Shown here: piece after piece, positions 1-6,601 of the stretch
How positions within the stretch are numbered: the first letter of the stretch is position 1
Layout of the letters: the number at the start of each line of letters is the position of its first letter
Source: an uncultured Prevotellaceae bacterium
GTDB taxonomy: Bacteria; Bacteroidota; Bacteroidia; Bacteroidales; Bacteroidaceae
Assembly (NCBI GenBank): GCA_905202115.1
Contig: CAJKQZ010000136.1
Coordinates: 1 to 6,641, forward strand
Reading direction: 5' to 3'
Length of the DNA stretch: 6,641 nt
The notes under the pieces: model-generated
Seen by the model: only the letters and a program-made list of their open reading frames with translations
The model's database searches: none
What the model was told of the DNA's origin: nothing
Program-made: the position numbers and the translations under genes

Positions 1-149
1 TAAAATATTTTTCTGCAAGACCGATTTAAAATGAAATATTATCTGTTGCTTTTTTTGAGGGGTTTGTTTTAGCTTGTATCATACTCGCGTCAGAATTCCA
101 TGACAATATATTTTTAAATTCGACAGCAAATTCAATGACAGGAAAAAGT

Positions 150-181
150 TTTGTTTGAATTGTAAAAGAATTGTAACTTTG
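150..181 (+). promoter_or_regulatory. Bacteroidetes-type promoter of the four-gene unit
   Basis: A TTTG at 150-153 is followed after 20 nt by TAACTTTG at 174-181. This matches the Bacteroidetes primary sigma factor consensus (-33 TTTG, -7 TAnnTTTG) in both elements and in spacing. Transcription would start a few bases downstream, around 185-188, leaving a leader of only about 11-14 nt before the ATG at 199. The leader is A/T-rich with no Shine-Dalgarno sequence, as is common in this phylum. No other good match lies in 1-198. Confidence 0.75.
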
Positions 182-198
182 CAAAAAATAGATTTTTT

Positions 199-1803
199 AT
201 GTCAAAGACGAATAAACGTCAGAACCATATAAAGCAGAAACCGGTAGGAATAAAGAAAGTAAAAACTTCAGAGAGTCGCTGTCGGTTGTGGAAAATTCCG
301 TATTTAGTGCTGTTGTTTTTGGCGTTGTGGGTGTTCTGCTCTTTTGTTTACGGCAGTGTGTTTTACATGTCGCAGCAATCAAGCTTTTTTGCGTTTGACA
401 AAACATTGCTCTTCAGTGTTCTCAATCAGGATTTCGCATGGCTGAACGTTGTAGGGCGTTTCCTGCTTCTCTCTTTCCATTATCCTATTTTCGGCGGTGC
501 TGTTCTATCGCTTATGCTTACGCTGTCGGCCTGGTTGCTCGACTATCTTTTGGGACTTAAAGGTAAGACGCATTGGATTGCAGCACTTCTGCCGTTTGCA
601 TTTCTGGGATATTTCGTCTATCTCGATTATAGCGTGAATTATATGCGCGAGACGTCGGTGCTTATGGGCTGGCCGGCTTTGGTCTTGTTGATTCTGGCTA
701 TGGCGGCCGGTGTGAAACGCATTTTTACCCGCAAGAGAATTACAGCCATCTATCGTGTGGCAAAAAATAATACCGGCAAAGAGGCTCTGCTTACTTGTGC
801 GGTTATCGTTGTGGCTTTCGTTGGATTCACATGGTTCAGTCTGGACAGACGCGAAAATATCATAAAGACCTGTAAAATGCAGCGCCAGCTCGAACTGTCG
901 GATTGGGAGGCAATGATAGGGGAGGCTGTGTCGGCCCGTCGCCCTGCAAGAAGCGTGGCGGCGTATCACGCTTTGGCGCTCGCGGAAACGGGGCAGCTCG
1001 AAAACAGATTGTTCGAGATTATATACGATTTCCCGAAAACAACGGTTAAGGCTTCCGGTATGTCGGAGAATGACGGTATTTCGATATACTGCAACGATTG
1101 TGATTTTTATGCAGGATTGGTGAATTCTTCATATCATGGAGCAATGGAAACGTTCGTGAAATGCGGCCCGCAGGTATTGCTGCTTAAATATATGGCCCGT
1201 GCGGCGGCAATGAACGGAGAAGGCGCCTTGTGCAAGAAATACTTGGAAATTCTGAGCCACTGTATGGTTGAAAATAAATTCGTCGAGCGTTTTTCAGCCT
1301 ATGCCGATGATATCGAACTAATGCATAATGATCCGGAATTTGCACATGTGGCTGCAAAAATGCCGTTGAATGACAGTTTTGAGCAAAATTATCGCGCTCC
1401 TTATTTTATAGGTTATAATGTCGCACTGACCGAAGGACGCTCGGAAGAGGCTTTGCGCACTTCGATAATGGCTTGCCTCTACGCAAAGGAAACGGAATTT
1501 GTAAGAAAAGCACAGCTGCTGCGCGGAATGTCATTGTCGCCGTATTTGGAACAGGCTCTGATGGTGCAAGGTGTGAAGAATCCGCAACTTCTCGAAGGAT
1601 ACGGATTTGACAAAAGGTTCGTGTTGTCGCGGCTTGAAAGTTTTATAAAAGAAGCACGCCCGTGGATGAAAAATGAAAAAGAGGGGGTGGCTGCTTTGAA
1701 AGAGAATTGGAAGGATTATTATCCTTTCTATTTGTATTTCCAGAATTTGCCGGCAGAACAAAAGGTGGCTAACCATGATAAAGAAAAGGGAGGAGTAAAC
1801 TAA
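199..1803 (+). CDS. Five-helix inner-membrane protein with periplasmic helical domain (DUF6057-like)
   Basis: This 534-residue membrane protein has no known function. I assign it to the DUF6057 type from recalled family appearance and gene context, not from a search. Hydrophobic segments lie at about 33-54, 95-117, 124-144, 153-173 and 197-215. The Lys/Arg-rich N-terminus (residues 3-31) and the basic loop at 174-196 (KRIFTRKR) both favour the cytoplasm. With five helices this puts the roughly 320-residue C-terminal part in the periplasm. That part is rich in helices and has TPR-like stretches, for example 234-274, 326-354 and 400-456, but I see no clear canonical TPR consensus. It holds a CxxC pair, C298-N-D-C301. 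The ATG at 199 sits just after the promoter and no upstream in-frame start is better. The gene ends in TAATG, sharing one base with the next gene, so the two are probably translationally coupled and may form a complex. A scaffold or assembly role is possible but unproven. Confidence 0.85.
   Translation: MSKTNKRQNHIKQKPVGIKKVKTSESRCRLWKIPYLVLLFLALWVFCSFVYGSVFYMSQQSSFFAFDKTLLFSVLNQDFAWLNVVGRFLLLSFHYPIFGGAVLSLMLTLSAWLLDYLLGLKGKTHWIAALLPFAFLGYFVYLDYSVNYMRETSVLMGWPALVLLILAMAAGVKRIFTRKRITAIYRVAKNNTGKEALLTCAVIVVAFVGFTWFSLDRRENIIKTCKMQRQLELSDWEAMIGEAVSARRPARSVAAYHALALAETGQLENRLFEIIYDFPKTTVKASGMSENDGISIYCNDCDFYAGLVNSSYHGAMETFVKCGPQVLLLKYMARAAAMNGEGALCKKYLEILSHCMVENKFVERFSAYADDIELMHNDPEFAHVAAKMPLNDSFEQNYRAPYFIGYNVALTEGRSEEALRTSIMACLYAKETEFVRKAQLLRGMSLSPYLEQALMVQGVKNPQLLEGYGFDKRFVLSRLESFIKEARPWMKNEKEGVAALKENWKDYYPFYLYFQNLPAEQKVANHDKEKGGVN
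1788..1795 (+). promoter_or_regulatory. Strong Shine-Dalgarno site for the lipoprotein gene
   Basis: GGGAGGAG lies inside the last codons of the upstream gene, 7 nt before the ATG at 1803. It is the only clear Shine-Dalgarno sequence before any of the five genes here. It supports the 1803 start and a stop-start coupling at TAATG (stop 1801-1803, start 1803-1805). Confidence 0.75.
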
Positions 1804-3338
1804 TGCAGCGTTTGTCTTATTTATTGTCTGTTATGGCATTGGTTTTGGTTTGCTCGTGCGGAAAATCGGGCATACCGGATAAATTCGAAGAGGTGTCGGA
1901 AAACGTAAGAACATACCCCGATTATAAAGATATAAAAGTTCCTCCCAACATCGCGCCATTGAATTTTATAATTAAGGAAAACGCCGATGAATTCGTCGTT
2001 GCCTTTAAAACAGAAGACGGGAAATCTACTGTTATTGTGCAGGCCGGAAAAAACGGAAAGGTTCAGATAGATGAAAAAGAATGGCAGAATATTCTTTCTT
2101 CATCGAAAGGAAAGAATATCACGGTCTCTGTTTTTGCGGCAAAGGACGGCACATGGATAAAATATCCCGATTATAGACTAATAGTGGCAGAAGAACAGAT
2201 AGATCCTTATGTAAGTTATCGTTTGATAGAGCCAGGGTATGAACTTTACCGCCAGTTAGGACTGTATCAACGGAATCTTACGAATTTTGACGTACAGACC
2301 ATTTATGAAAACAACCGTTCATACGAACCTGAGCATAATCATTGTGTGAATTGCCATAACTATCAGAATTATTCTGCGAAATCCATGCTTTTTCACATAC
2401 GCGGCTCCCACGGAGGTACTGTTTTTGCGACAGACGGCAGAATAGAAAAGATGAATATGAAGAATGATTCCATTCTTTCATCAGCCGTTTATCCTTCCTG
2501 GCATTCAAAACTTCCGTATGTGGTATTTTCATCGAATATGACAGGACAGGTTTTTCATATGCTCGACAAAGAGAAAATCGAAGTGCTCGACTGGGCCTCG
2601 GATTTAGTATTCTACGATGTGAAAAAGCATGTTCTGCGCAACATTTTGAAAACAAAAAACGATTTCGAAACTTTCCCGTGCTGGTCTCCCGACGGCAAGA
2701 AAGTATATTATACATGTGCCACCGTAAATGCTCTTGATTCTGTTCCGGATTCGCTTCACAAATTTTTTGTGAGGGCGAATTATCGTAACATCCGTTATAA
2801 TATCATGAGCATTCCTTTTGATGAGAAAACGCAAACGTTCGGTAAACCTGCGGTAGAAGTGGATTGTGCCTCTGTAGGCAAGAGTGCAAGCGTTCCTCGC
2901 GTAAGTCCAGACGGGCGCTTCCTGCTTTTTACTCTCGGCGACTTCGGTCAGTTTCATATATGGCACCGTTCGGCCGATTTGTACATGAAGAATCTTGAAA
3001 ACGGAGAAGTCTTTCCGCTCGAACAGGCAAACAGCGATAATACAGAAAGTTTCCATTCCTGGAGTTCCAACGGAAGGTGGATTGTTTTTGCTTCACGTAG
3101 GGATGACGGCTCATATACACGTCTATACATATCTTACTTCGACAAAAACGGCAAGGATCACAAGGCTTTTATCATACCGCAGCGCGATCCTCTTCAGAAT
3201 ATCTTGTTGTTGAAAAGCTACAATGTTCCCGAAATGACACGCGATGCCGTACCATACTCAAGTGATGATTTCAAAAAGGTAATATACGGAAGCGACGGCC
3301 GCGCCGTTAATTACGAAAGCGCAAATAATGTAGAATAA
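1803..3338 (+). CDS. TolB-like PD40 beta-propeller lipoprotein with CxxCH heme motif
   Basis: This 511-residue protein starts with a lipoprotein signal peptide: a hydrophobic stretch at 4-16 and a lipobox V16-C17-S18-C19, with C19 the likely lipidated residue. Residues about 45-135 look like a small beta-rich domain. Next comes a linker with C181-V-N-C184-H185, a perfect CxxCH motif of the kind that binds c-type heme, in an exported protein. From about 200 to the end there are repeated TolB/PD40-type strands: around 228-245 (YPSWHSKLPYVVFSS), 289-305 (CWSPDGKKVYYTC), 364-380 (VPRVSPDGRFLLFT) and 415-436 (SWSSNGRWIVFASR). These fit a beta-propeller, usually a protein- or ligand-binding platform. 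Bacteroidales homologues are, as I recall, labelled TolB-like or cytochrome c biosynthesis proteins without experimental support. It is not TolB itself: no tol-pal genes are nearby and it is a lipoprotein. It overlaps the upstream gene by one base and may dock on that protein's periplasmic domain. Inner or outer membrane location cannot be decided; no clear surface-export signal follows C19. Confidence 0.85.
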   Translation: MQRLSYLLSVMALVLVCSCGKSGIPDKFEEVSENVRTYPDYKDIKVPPNIAPLNFIIKENADEFVVAFKTEDGKSTVIVQAGKNGKVQIDEKEWQNILSSSKGKNITVSVFAAKDGTWIKYPDYRLIVAEEQIDPYVSYRLIEPGYELYRQLGLYQRNLTNFDVQTIYENNRSYEPEHNHCVNCHNYQNYSAKSMLFHIRGSHGGTVFATDGRIEKMNMKNDSILSSAVYPSWHSKLPYVVFSSNMTGQVFHMLDKEKIEVLDWASDLVFYDVKKHVLRNILKTKNDFETFPCWSPDGKKVYYTCATVNALDSVPDSLHKFFVRANYRNIRYNIMSIPFDEKTQTFGKPAVEVDCASVGKSASVPRVSPDGRFLLFTLGDFGQFHIWHRSADLYMKNLENGEVFPLEQANSDNTESFHSWSSNGRWIVFASRRDDGSYTRLYISYFDKNGKDHKAFIIPQRDPLQNILLLKSYNVPEMTRDAVPYSSDDFKKVIYGSDGRAVNYESANNVE

Positions 3339-3386
3339 TCAGGGGCACTTTAAGAAAAACAGTCTGTAATTCTAAATTACATCAGA

Positions 3387-4679
3387 ATGAAAAAAATAAT
3401 ATTGAATGTTCTTTTCATATTTACCGTATTAAGTTCTTATGCAGGCAGTGGAATAAACTACGATGACTGGTTTGAGAACCGCACACTGCGTGTTAATTAT
3501 ACTTTTGTCGGAGACAACCGCAAGCAGGAGCTTTCTGTCGACGAATTACTCTCGCTTCCGGTGTGGGCGGGCAGGCGAACGAATCTTGACAGCCTGTATC
3601 TGGCCGGTAATGGTCAGATAACAATGAGCGATGAAGCTACGGGAAAAGTAATATATCGTACATCTTTCTCTTCTTTGTTTCAGGAATGGCAAGGAACTGA
3701 GGAAGCTACAAAAATACGTCGTTCATTCGAAAATGTTTTTCTGCTTCCATTTCCCAAGAAACCGGTAAATATAACAATCTCCCTATGTAACAACCGGCGC
3801 GTTGAGACATCAAAACTTACTCATCGCGTAAATCCAGGGGACATTCTGATACGTTCTGTCGGAAGTGAACCGCAAAGCGAATACAGATACATTTTAAAAA
3901 GCGGTTCTCCTGAGGAATGTATAGACATTGCTATCGTTGCAGAAGGTTATACTACGGCAGAAATGAATAAGTTCTATATGCGGGCACAGGAAGCGGCAGA
4001 TGCGTTATTCGCTCACGAACCTTTTAAAACTTATAAAGGCCGTTTCAATGTTGTTGCCGTTGCAACTACATCGCATGACAGCGGAGTGAGCATTCCAAAG
4101 AAGAATCTTTGGAAACAAACCGCTCTCGATTCTCATTTCGATACTTTTTATTCAGACCGTTATCTGACAACGCTGCATTTAAAGCGTCTTCACGATTTGT
4201 TGGCCGCAGTTCCTTATGAACATATAATAATTCTCGCAAATACCGAAAATTACGGCGGAGGCGGTATCCTTAATTCTTATACGCTTACCGCAGCAGACCA
4301 TGCTTTGTTCAAACCTGTTGTGGTGCATGAGTTCGGTCATAGTTTCGGAGGGCTTGCCGATGAGTATTATTACGATGATCAGTATGAAGAGATGTATCCT
4401 CTCGAAATTGAACCGTGGGAGAGAAATATCACAACTCTTGTGGATTTCTCCTCGAAATGGGAAAACAAACTTCCTAAAGGCACTAAAATACCTACGCTTC
4501 CGTCGGATAACAAAAAAGATATATACACGAAAATCGGAGTATACGAAGGCGGCGGTTATCAAAGCAAAGGCGTTTACCGTGCGTTTCAGGAATGCAGAAT
4601 GAAGATAAACGAAGCGCCTGCTTTTTGCGGTGTTTGTCAAGACGCTATTGAAAATCTGATAAAATATTATACCGAATAG
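3387..4679 (+). CDS. Secreted M64-family zinc metallopeptidase (IgA peptidase-like)
   Basis: This 430-residue protein has a signal peptide (KK at 2-3, hydrophobic core 4-17, likely cleavage after SYA at 17-19) and no lipobox, so it is secreted to the periplasm or beyond. Residues about 21-150 match the beta-rich N-terminal domain found in Bacteroidetes M64 proteins. The catalytic domain follows from about 165, opening with ECIDIAIVAEGYT at 177-189, a hallmark of this family. The zinc site is H314-E315-F-G-H318, with E315 the general base and D325 or E326 in LADEY a likely further ligand. C403 and the C414-G-V-C417 pair near the C-terminus are typical of the family and probably structural. Domain order and length look complete. 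The founding M64 member cleaves IgA, but most Bacteroidetes members have unknown substrates, so IgA should not be assumed. It lies 48 nt after the lipoprotein gene and 26 nt before nagB, with no terminator on either side. No Shine-Dalgarno precedes the ATG; the signal peptide begins exactly there, which supports the start. Confidence 0.93.
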   Translation: MKKIILNVLFIFTVLSSYAGSGINYDDWFENRTLRVNYTFVGDNRKQELSVDELLSLPVWAGRRTNLDSLYLAGNGQITMSDEATGKVIYRTSFSSLFQEWQGTEEATKIRRSFENVFLLPFPKKPVNITISLCNNRRVETSKLTHRVNPGDILIRSVGSEPQSEYRYILKSGSPEECIDIAIVAEGYTTAEMNKFYMRAQEAADALFAHEPFKTYKGRFNVVAVATTSHDSGVSIPKKNLWKQTALDSHFDTFYSDRYLTTLHLKRLHDLLAAVPYEHIIILANTENYGGGGILNSYTLTAADHALFKPVVVHEFGHSFGGLADEYYYDDQYEEMYPLEIEPWERNITTLVDFSSKWENKLPKGTKIPTLPSDNKKDIYTKIGVYEGGGYQSKGVYRAFQECRMKINEAPAFCGVCQDAIENLIKYYTE

Positions 4680-4705
4680 ATTTACTGATTAAAAAATAAA
4701 ATATC

Positions 4706-5497
4706 ATGAGAGTAATTATTCAGCCGACGTATGAAAAATTGTCGCAGTGGGCAGCCGACTACATAGTAAATAAAATAAATTCGTTCAATCCTACAGCCGA
4801 ACGTCCATTTGTCTTAGGCTTGCCGACAGGCTCGTCTCCGATAGGAATGTACCAGAATCTCGTAAAAGCTTATAAGGAAGGTCGCATAAGCTTCAAGCAT
4901 GTGCTTACTTTCAATATGGATGAGTATGTAGCTCTTCCGGAGAGCCACCCTGAGAGCTATCATTCCTTTATGGCTAAAAACCTGTTCAATCATATCGATT
5001 GTCCTAAAGAGAACATCCATATTCTTAACGGCAATGCCGATGACTTGGCTGCAGAATGCGCACATTATGAGGAGATGATTGCAAATGCGGGCGGAATAGA
5101 CCTGTTCATCGGCGGAATCGGGCCCGACGGACATATAGCATTTAATGAGCCGGGGTCGTCTCTTACCTCAAAAACCCGTGTAAAAACCCTTACTACCGAC
5201 ACTCGTATAGCAAATTCCCGTTTCTTCGGCGGCGATGTGAACAACGTGCCCCGTCACGCATTGACCGTAGGCGTAGGAACCGTTATGGCTGCGCGAGAAG
5301 TGCTTATACTTTGCAACGGCCATAATAAATCGAAAGCCCTTCAGGCGGCAATCGAGGGCCCTGTTACCCAAATGTGGACCATAAGCGCTCTTCAAATGCA
5401 CCAGCATGGAATAATTGTATGCGATGACGCTGCTACAGAGGAACTGAAAGTCGGAACATATCGTTACTTCAAGGATATAGAGAAAGATTCCCTATAA
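4706..5497 (+). CDS. nagB: Glucosamine-6-phosphate deaminase NagB
   Basis: This cytoplasmic enzyme converts glucosamine 6-phosphate to fructose 6-phosphate and ammonia, the last step that feeds amino sugars into glycolysis. At 263 residues it is full length (E. coli NagB has 266) and aligns without a shift through the active site. It has the phosphate-binding loop LPTGSSPIGMY (39-49), D72-E73 in FNMDEY, and D141, H143 and E148 in GPDGHIAFNEPG. These match the catalytic Asp72, Asp141, His143 and Glu148 of the E. coli enzyme. S151, S152, R158, K160 and Y254, the residues that bind the activator N-acetylglucosamine 6-phosphate in E. coli, are also present, so this is probably the allosteric hexameric type. 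It lies 26 nt after the peptidase gene with no convincing promoter between them, which suggests co-transcription. No nagA, nagK or sugar transporter gene is in the window. The ATG at 4706 follows an A-rich leader. Confidence 0.97.
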   Translation: MRVIIQPTYEKLSQWAADYIVNKINSFNPTAERPFVLGLPTGSSPIGMYQNLVKAYKEGRISFKHVLTFNMDEYVALPESHPESYHSFMAKNLFNHIDCPKENIHILNGNADDLAAECAHYEEMIANAGGIDLFIGGIGPDGHIAFNEPGSSLTSKTRVKTLTTDTRIANSRFFGGDVNNVPRHALTVGVGTVMAAREVLILCNGHNKSKALQAAIEGPVTQMWTISALQMHQHGIIVCDDAATEELKVGTYRYFKDIEKDSL

Positions 5498-5522
5498 TTT
5501 TTGCATTAAAATCATAGTCTGA

Positions 5523-5578
5523 AATAACGGAGAGCTGCATTGACTAATTTATTTATGTCAATGCAGCTCTCCGTTATT
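5523..5578 (+). terminator. Hairpin with 22-bp perfect stem after nagB
   Basis: The arms 5523-5544 and 5557-5578 are exact reverse complements, separated by a 12-nt A/T loop (5545-5556). The hairpin begins 25 nt after the nagB stop and is followed by GTATTTTTG, a broken U-tract. It fits a factor-independent terminator closing the four-gene unit, although the stem is unusually long and the U-tract imperfect. The next gene has its own promoter, consistent with a transcription boundary here. Confidence 0.8.
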
Positions 5579-5661
5579 GTATTTTTGAATGCAGTTGGTA
5601 TTATTGCAGCGATACCATTCATATATAATGCTATATTTTCAGGCTTTATGACTATCTTCTG

Positions 5662-5691
5662 CTTGCATTAGATTATAAAATGCTATCTTTG
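5662..5691 (+). promoter_or_regulatory. Probable promoter of the DedA gene
   Basis: TATCTTTG at 5684-5691 matches the Bacteroidetes -7 consensus TAnnTTTG exactly. Upstream, CTTG at 5662-5665 is a three-of-four match to the -33 TTTG element, 18 nt away, slightly shorter than ideal. Transcription from about 5695-5698 would give a leader of under 20 nt before the ATG at 5715. The position right after the nagB terminator supports it. Confidence 0.65.
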
Positions 5692-5714
5692 CCGCCTAAA
5701 TAATATGTTTTTTC

Positions 5715-6362
5715 ATGAGTTCTGTTATTATGTGGTGCTTAGGGCACCTGAATTATTGGACTATTTTGCTTTTTATGACTGTTGAGAGTTCGTTCATACC
5801 GTTTCCTTCCGAGGTTGTGGTTCCGCCTGCTGCATGGTTGGCGGCAAATGGCCAGAACGGGCTGAATATAGCGGGTGTTGTTATTGTGGCGACGGTCGGT
5901 GCGTGCTTAGGAGCTCTTATAAATTATGGACTTGCGGTGTTACTCGGACGTCCGATTGTATATGCGTTTGCCCGATCGCGTTGGGGACATATCTGCCTCA
6001 TTAACGAAGAAAAAGTAATGCAGGCGGAAAAGTATTTCGACAAGCATGGAGCCGTTTCCACGTTTTTCGGCCGGCTTATTCCTGCCGTACGTCAGTTAAT
6101 ATCCATTCCAGCCGGATTGGCACGTATAAAATTATCTACCTTCGTTCTTTTTACTGCTCTCGGCGCCGGAATCTGGAATCTTGTTCTCGCGATAATAGGT
6201 TACTCTCTTTCGAAAGTTCCAGGCATACAGACACCCGAACAGATTGCCGAGGCTTCAGCGAAATACAGCCATGTTATAGGTTATGCCATTCTTGCCGTAG
6301 TTGTTGCGGTTATCGCTGTCGTGATAATCAGGAATGTCTTTAAAAAGAAAGCTAAGGCATAA
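5715..6362 (+). CDS. DedA-family (SNARE-associated/VTT domain) membrane protein
   Basis: This 215-residue integral inner-membrane protein belongs to the DedA family. Members studied in other bacteria act in lipid-carrier or phospholipid translocation (for example undecaprenyl-phosphate recycling) and in envelope and proton-motive-force homeostasis. Which substrate this one handles is not visible. Family signatures include the N-terminal re-entrant segment with acidic residues E24 and E33 (ESSFIPFPSEVV), and F118-G-R120 with P123 and R126 in FFGRLIPAVRQ, followed by IPAGLARI (131-138). Such acidic residues and arginines are essential in E. coli YqjA/YghB. Hydrophobic segments run about 14-36, 50-78, 140-163 and 187-206, and the protein ends in a basic tail (KKKAKA). 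Length is normal for the family. The start at 5715 gives the expected N-terminus; the ATG at 5705 is out of frame. It appears to be monocistronic, between the nagB terminator and the hairpin at 6418. Confidence 0.93.
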   Translation: MSSVIMWCLGHLNYWTILLFMTVESSFIPFPSEVVVPPAAWLAANGQNGLNIAGVVIVATVGACLGALINYGLAVLLGRPIVYAFARSRWGHICLINEEKVMQAEKYFDKHGAVSTFFGRLIPAVRQLISIPAGLARIKLSTFVLFTALGAGIWNLVLAIIGYSLSKVPGIQTPEQIAEASAKYSHVIGYAILAVVVAVIAVVIIRNVFKKKAKA

Positions 6363-6417
6363 GTCTGTCTTTTGATAGGAATTTTAGGATAATACAACAC
6401 ACACTTCAAAAAATTAC

Positions 6418-6454
6418 AGGGCTTTTCCGGAAAAGGACAGGCCCTATATTTTTT
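6418..6454. terminator. Bidirectional-looking terminator after the DedA gene
   Basis: AGGGC (6418-6422) pairs with GCCCT (6441-6445). Between them the 14-nt palindrome CTTTTCCGGAAAAG (6422-6435) can form an inner stem, leaving a short bulge on the 3' side. ATATTTTTT follows on the plus strand. On the minus strand the same hairpin is followed by a T-run, seen here as CAAAAAATTA before it, so it could stop transcription from both sides. It begins 55 nt after the DedA stop codon. Confidence 0.7.
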
Positions 6455-6601
6455 CCCGTACATCGGAAAATATGCCGTAGCAAAAAACAAGTAAAAAGCA
6501 AAACTCTGTCGTAAGATTTGCTTTGCCTCACTGTCTGATTTTGCAGACAAAAACGGTCAGCGGCCAAGTAATTGAAAACCAGCAGATGTATATATGGCAA
6601 A
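6455..6601. other. Non-coding spacer between two hairpins
   Basis: About 147 bases lie between the terminator at 6418-6454 and the palindrome at 6602-6641. I find no coding region with a credible start or recognisable product, no tRNA and no good TAnnTTTG promoter on either strand. The only local structure is a weak 6-bp hairpin at 6532-6549 (TGTCTG/CAGACA, loop ATTTTG). Confidence 0.5.

Noticed and set aside
1..3. TAA at the very start as a possible stop codon of an upstream gene
   Set aside because: No preceding codons are available, so this cannot be supported.
31..72. 13-codon open frame (MKYYLLLFLRGLF) in the leader region, resembling a leader peptide
   Set aside because: It lies upstream of the mapped promoter match, so would not be on the same mRNA. 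No attenuator hairpins follow, and hydrophobic codons are expected in A/T-rich DNA.
505..969. 154-codon minus-strand open frame
   Set aside because: It lies wholly inside the membrane-protein gene on the opposite strand, has no promoter or recognisable domain, and its composition (many Arg, His, Cys) is that of a shadow frame.
2278..3056. Two overlapping minus-strand open frames of 145 and 150 codons
   Set aside because: Both sit opposite the propeller lipoprotein gene, overlap each other and show no domain or start signal.
1803..3338. Assignment of the propeller lipoprotein as TolB of the Tol-Pal system
   Set aside because: It carries a lipobox and a CxxCH motif that TolB lacks, and no tolQRA or pal genes are nearby; only the propeller repeats are shared.
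3366..3380. GTAATT-CTA-AATTAC hairpin before the M64 start
   Set aside because: Only six A/T-rich base pairs with a 3-nt loop; too weak to call as a terminator or regulator, and no T-tract follows.
4179..4640. 153-codon minus-strand open frame
   Set aside because: It is antisense to the M64 catalytic domain, which is clearly real from its zinc motif.
4677..4684. TAGATTTA as a possible -7 element for nagB
   Set aside because: It misses the final G of TAnnTTTG, has no TTTG at the right distance upstream, and overlaps the peptidase stop codon.
5596..5617. TGGTAT/ATACCA inverted repeat between nagB and the DedA gene
   Set aside because: A 6-bp stem with a 10-nt loop is expected by chance; no motif or operator context supports it.
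6281..6600. Minus-strand open frames of 89 and 64 codons near the right end
   Set aside because: They overlap each other, the DedA 3' end and the terminator hairpin, and lack a credible leader or recognisable product.
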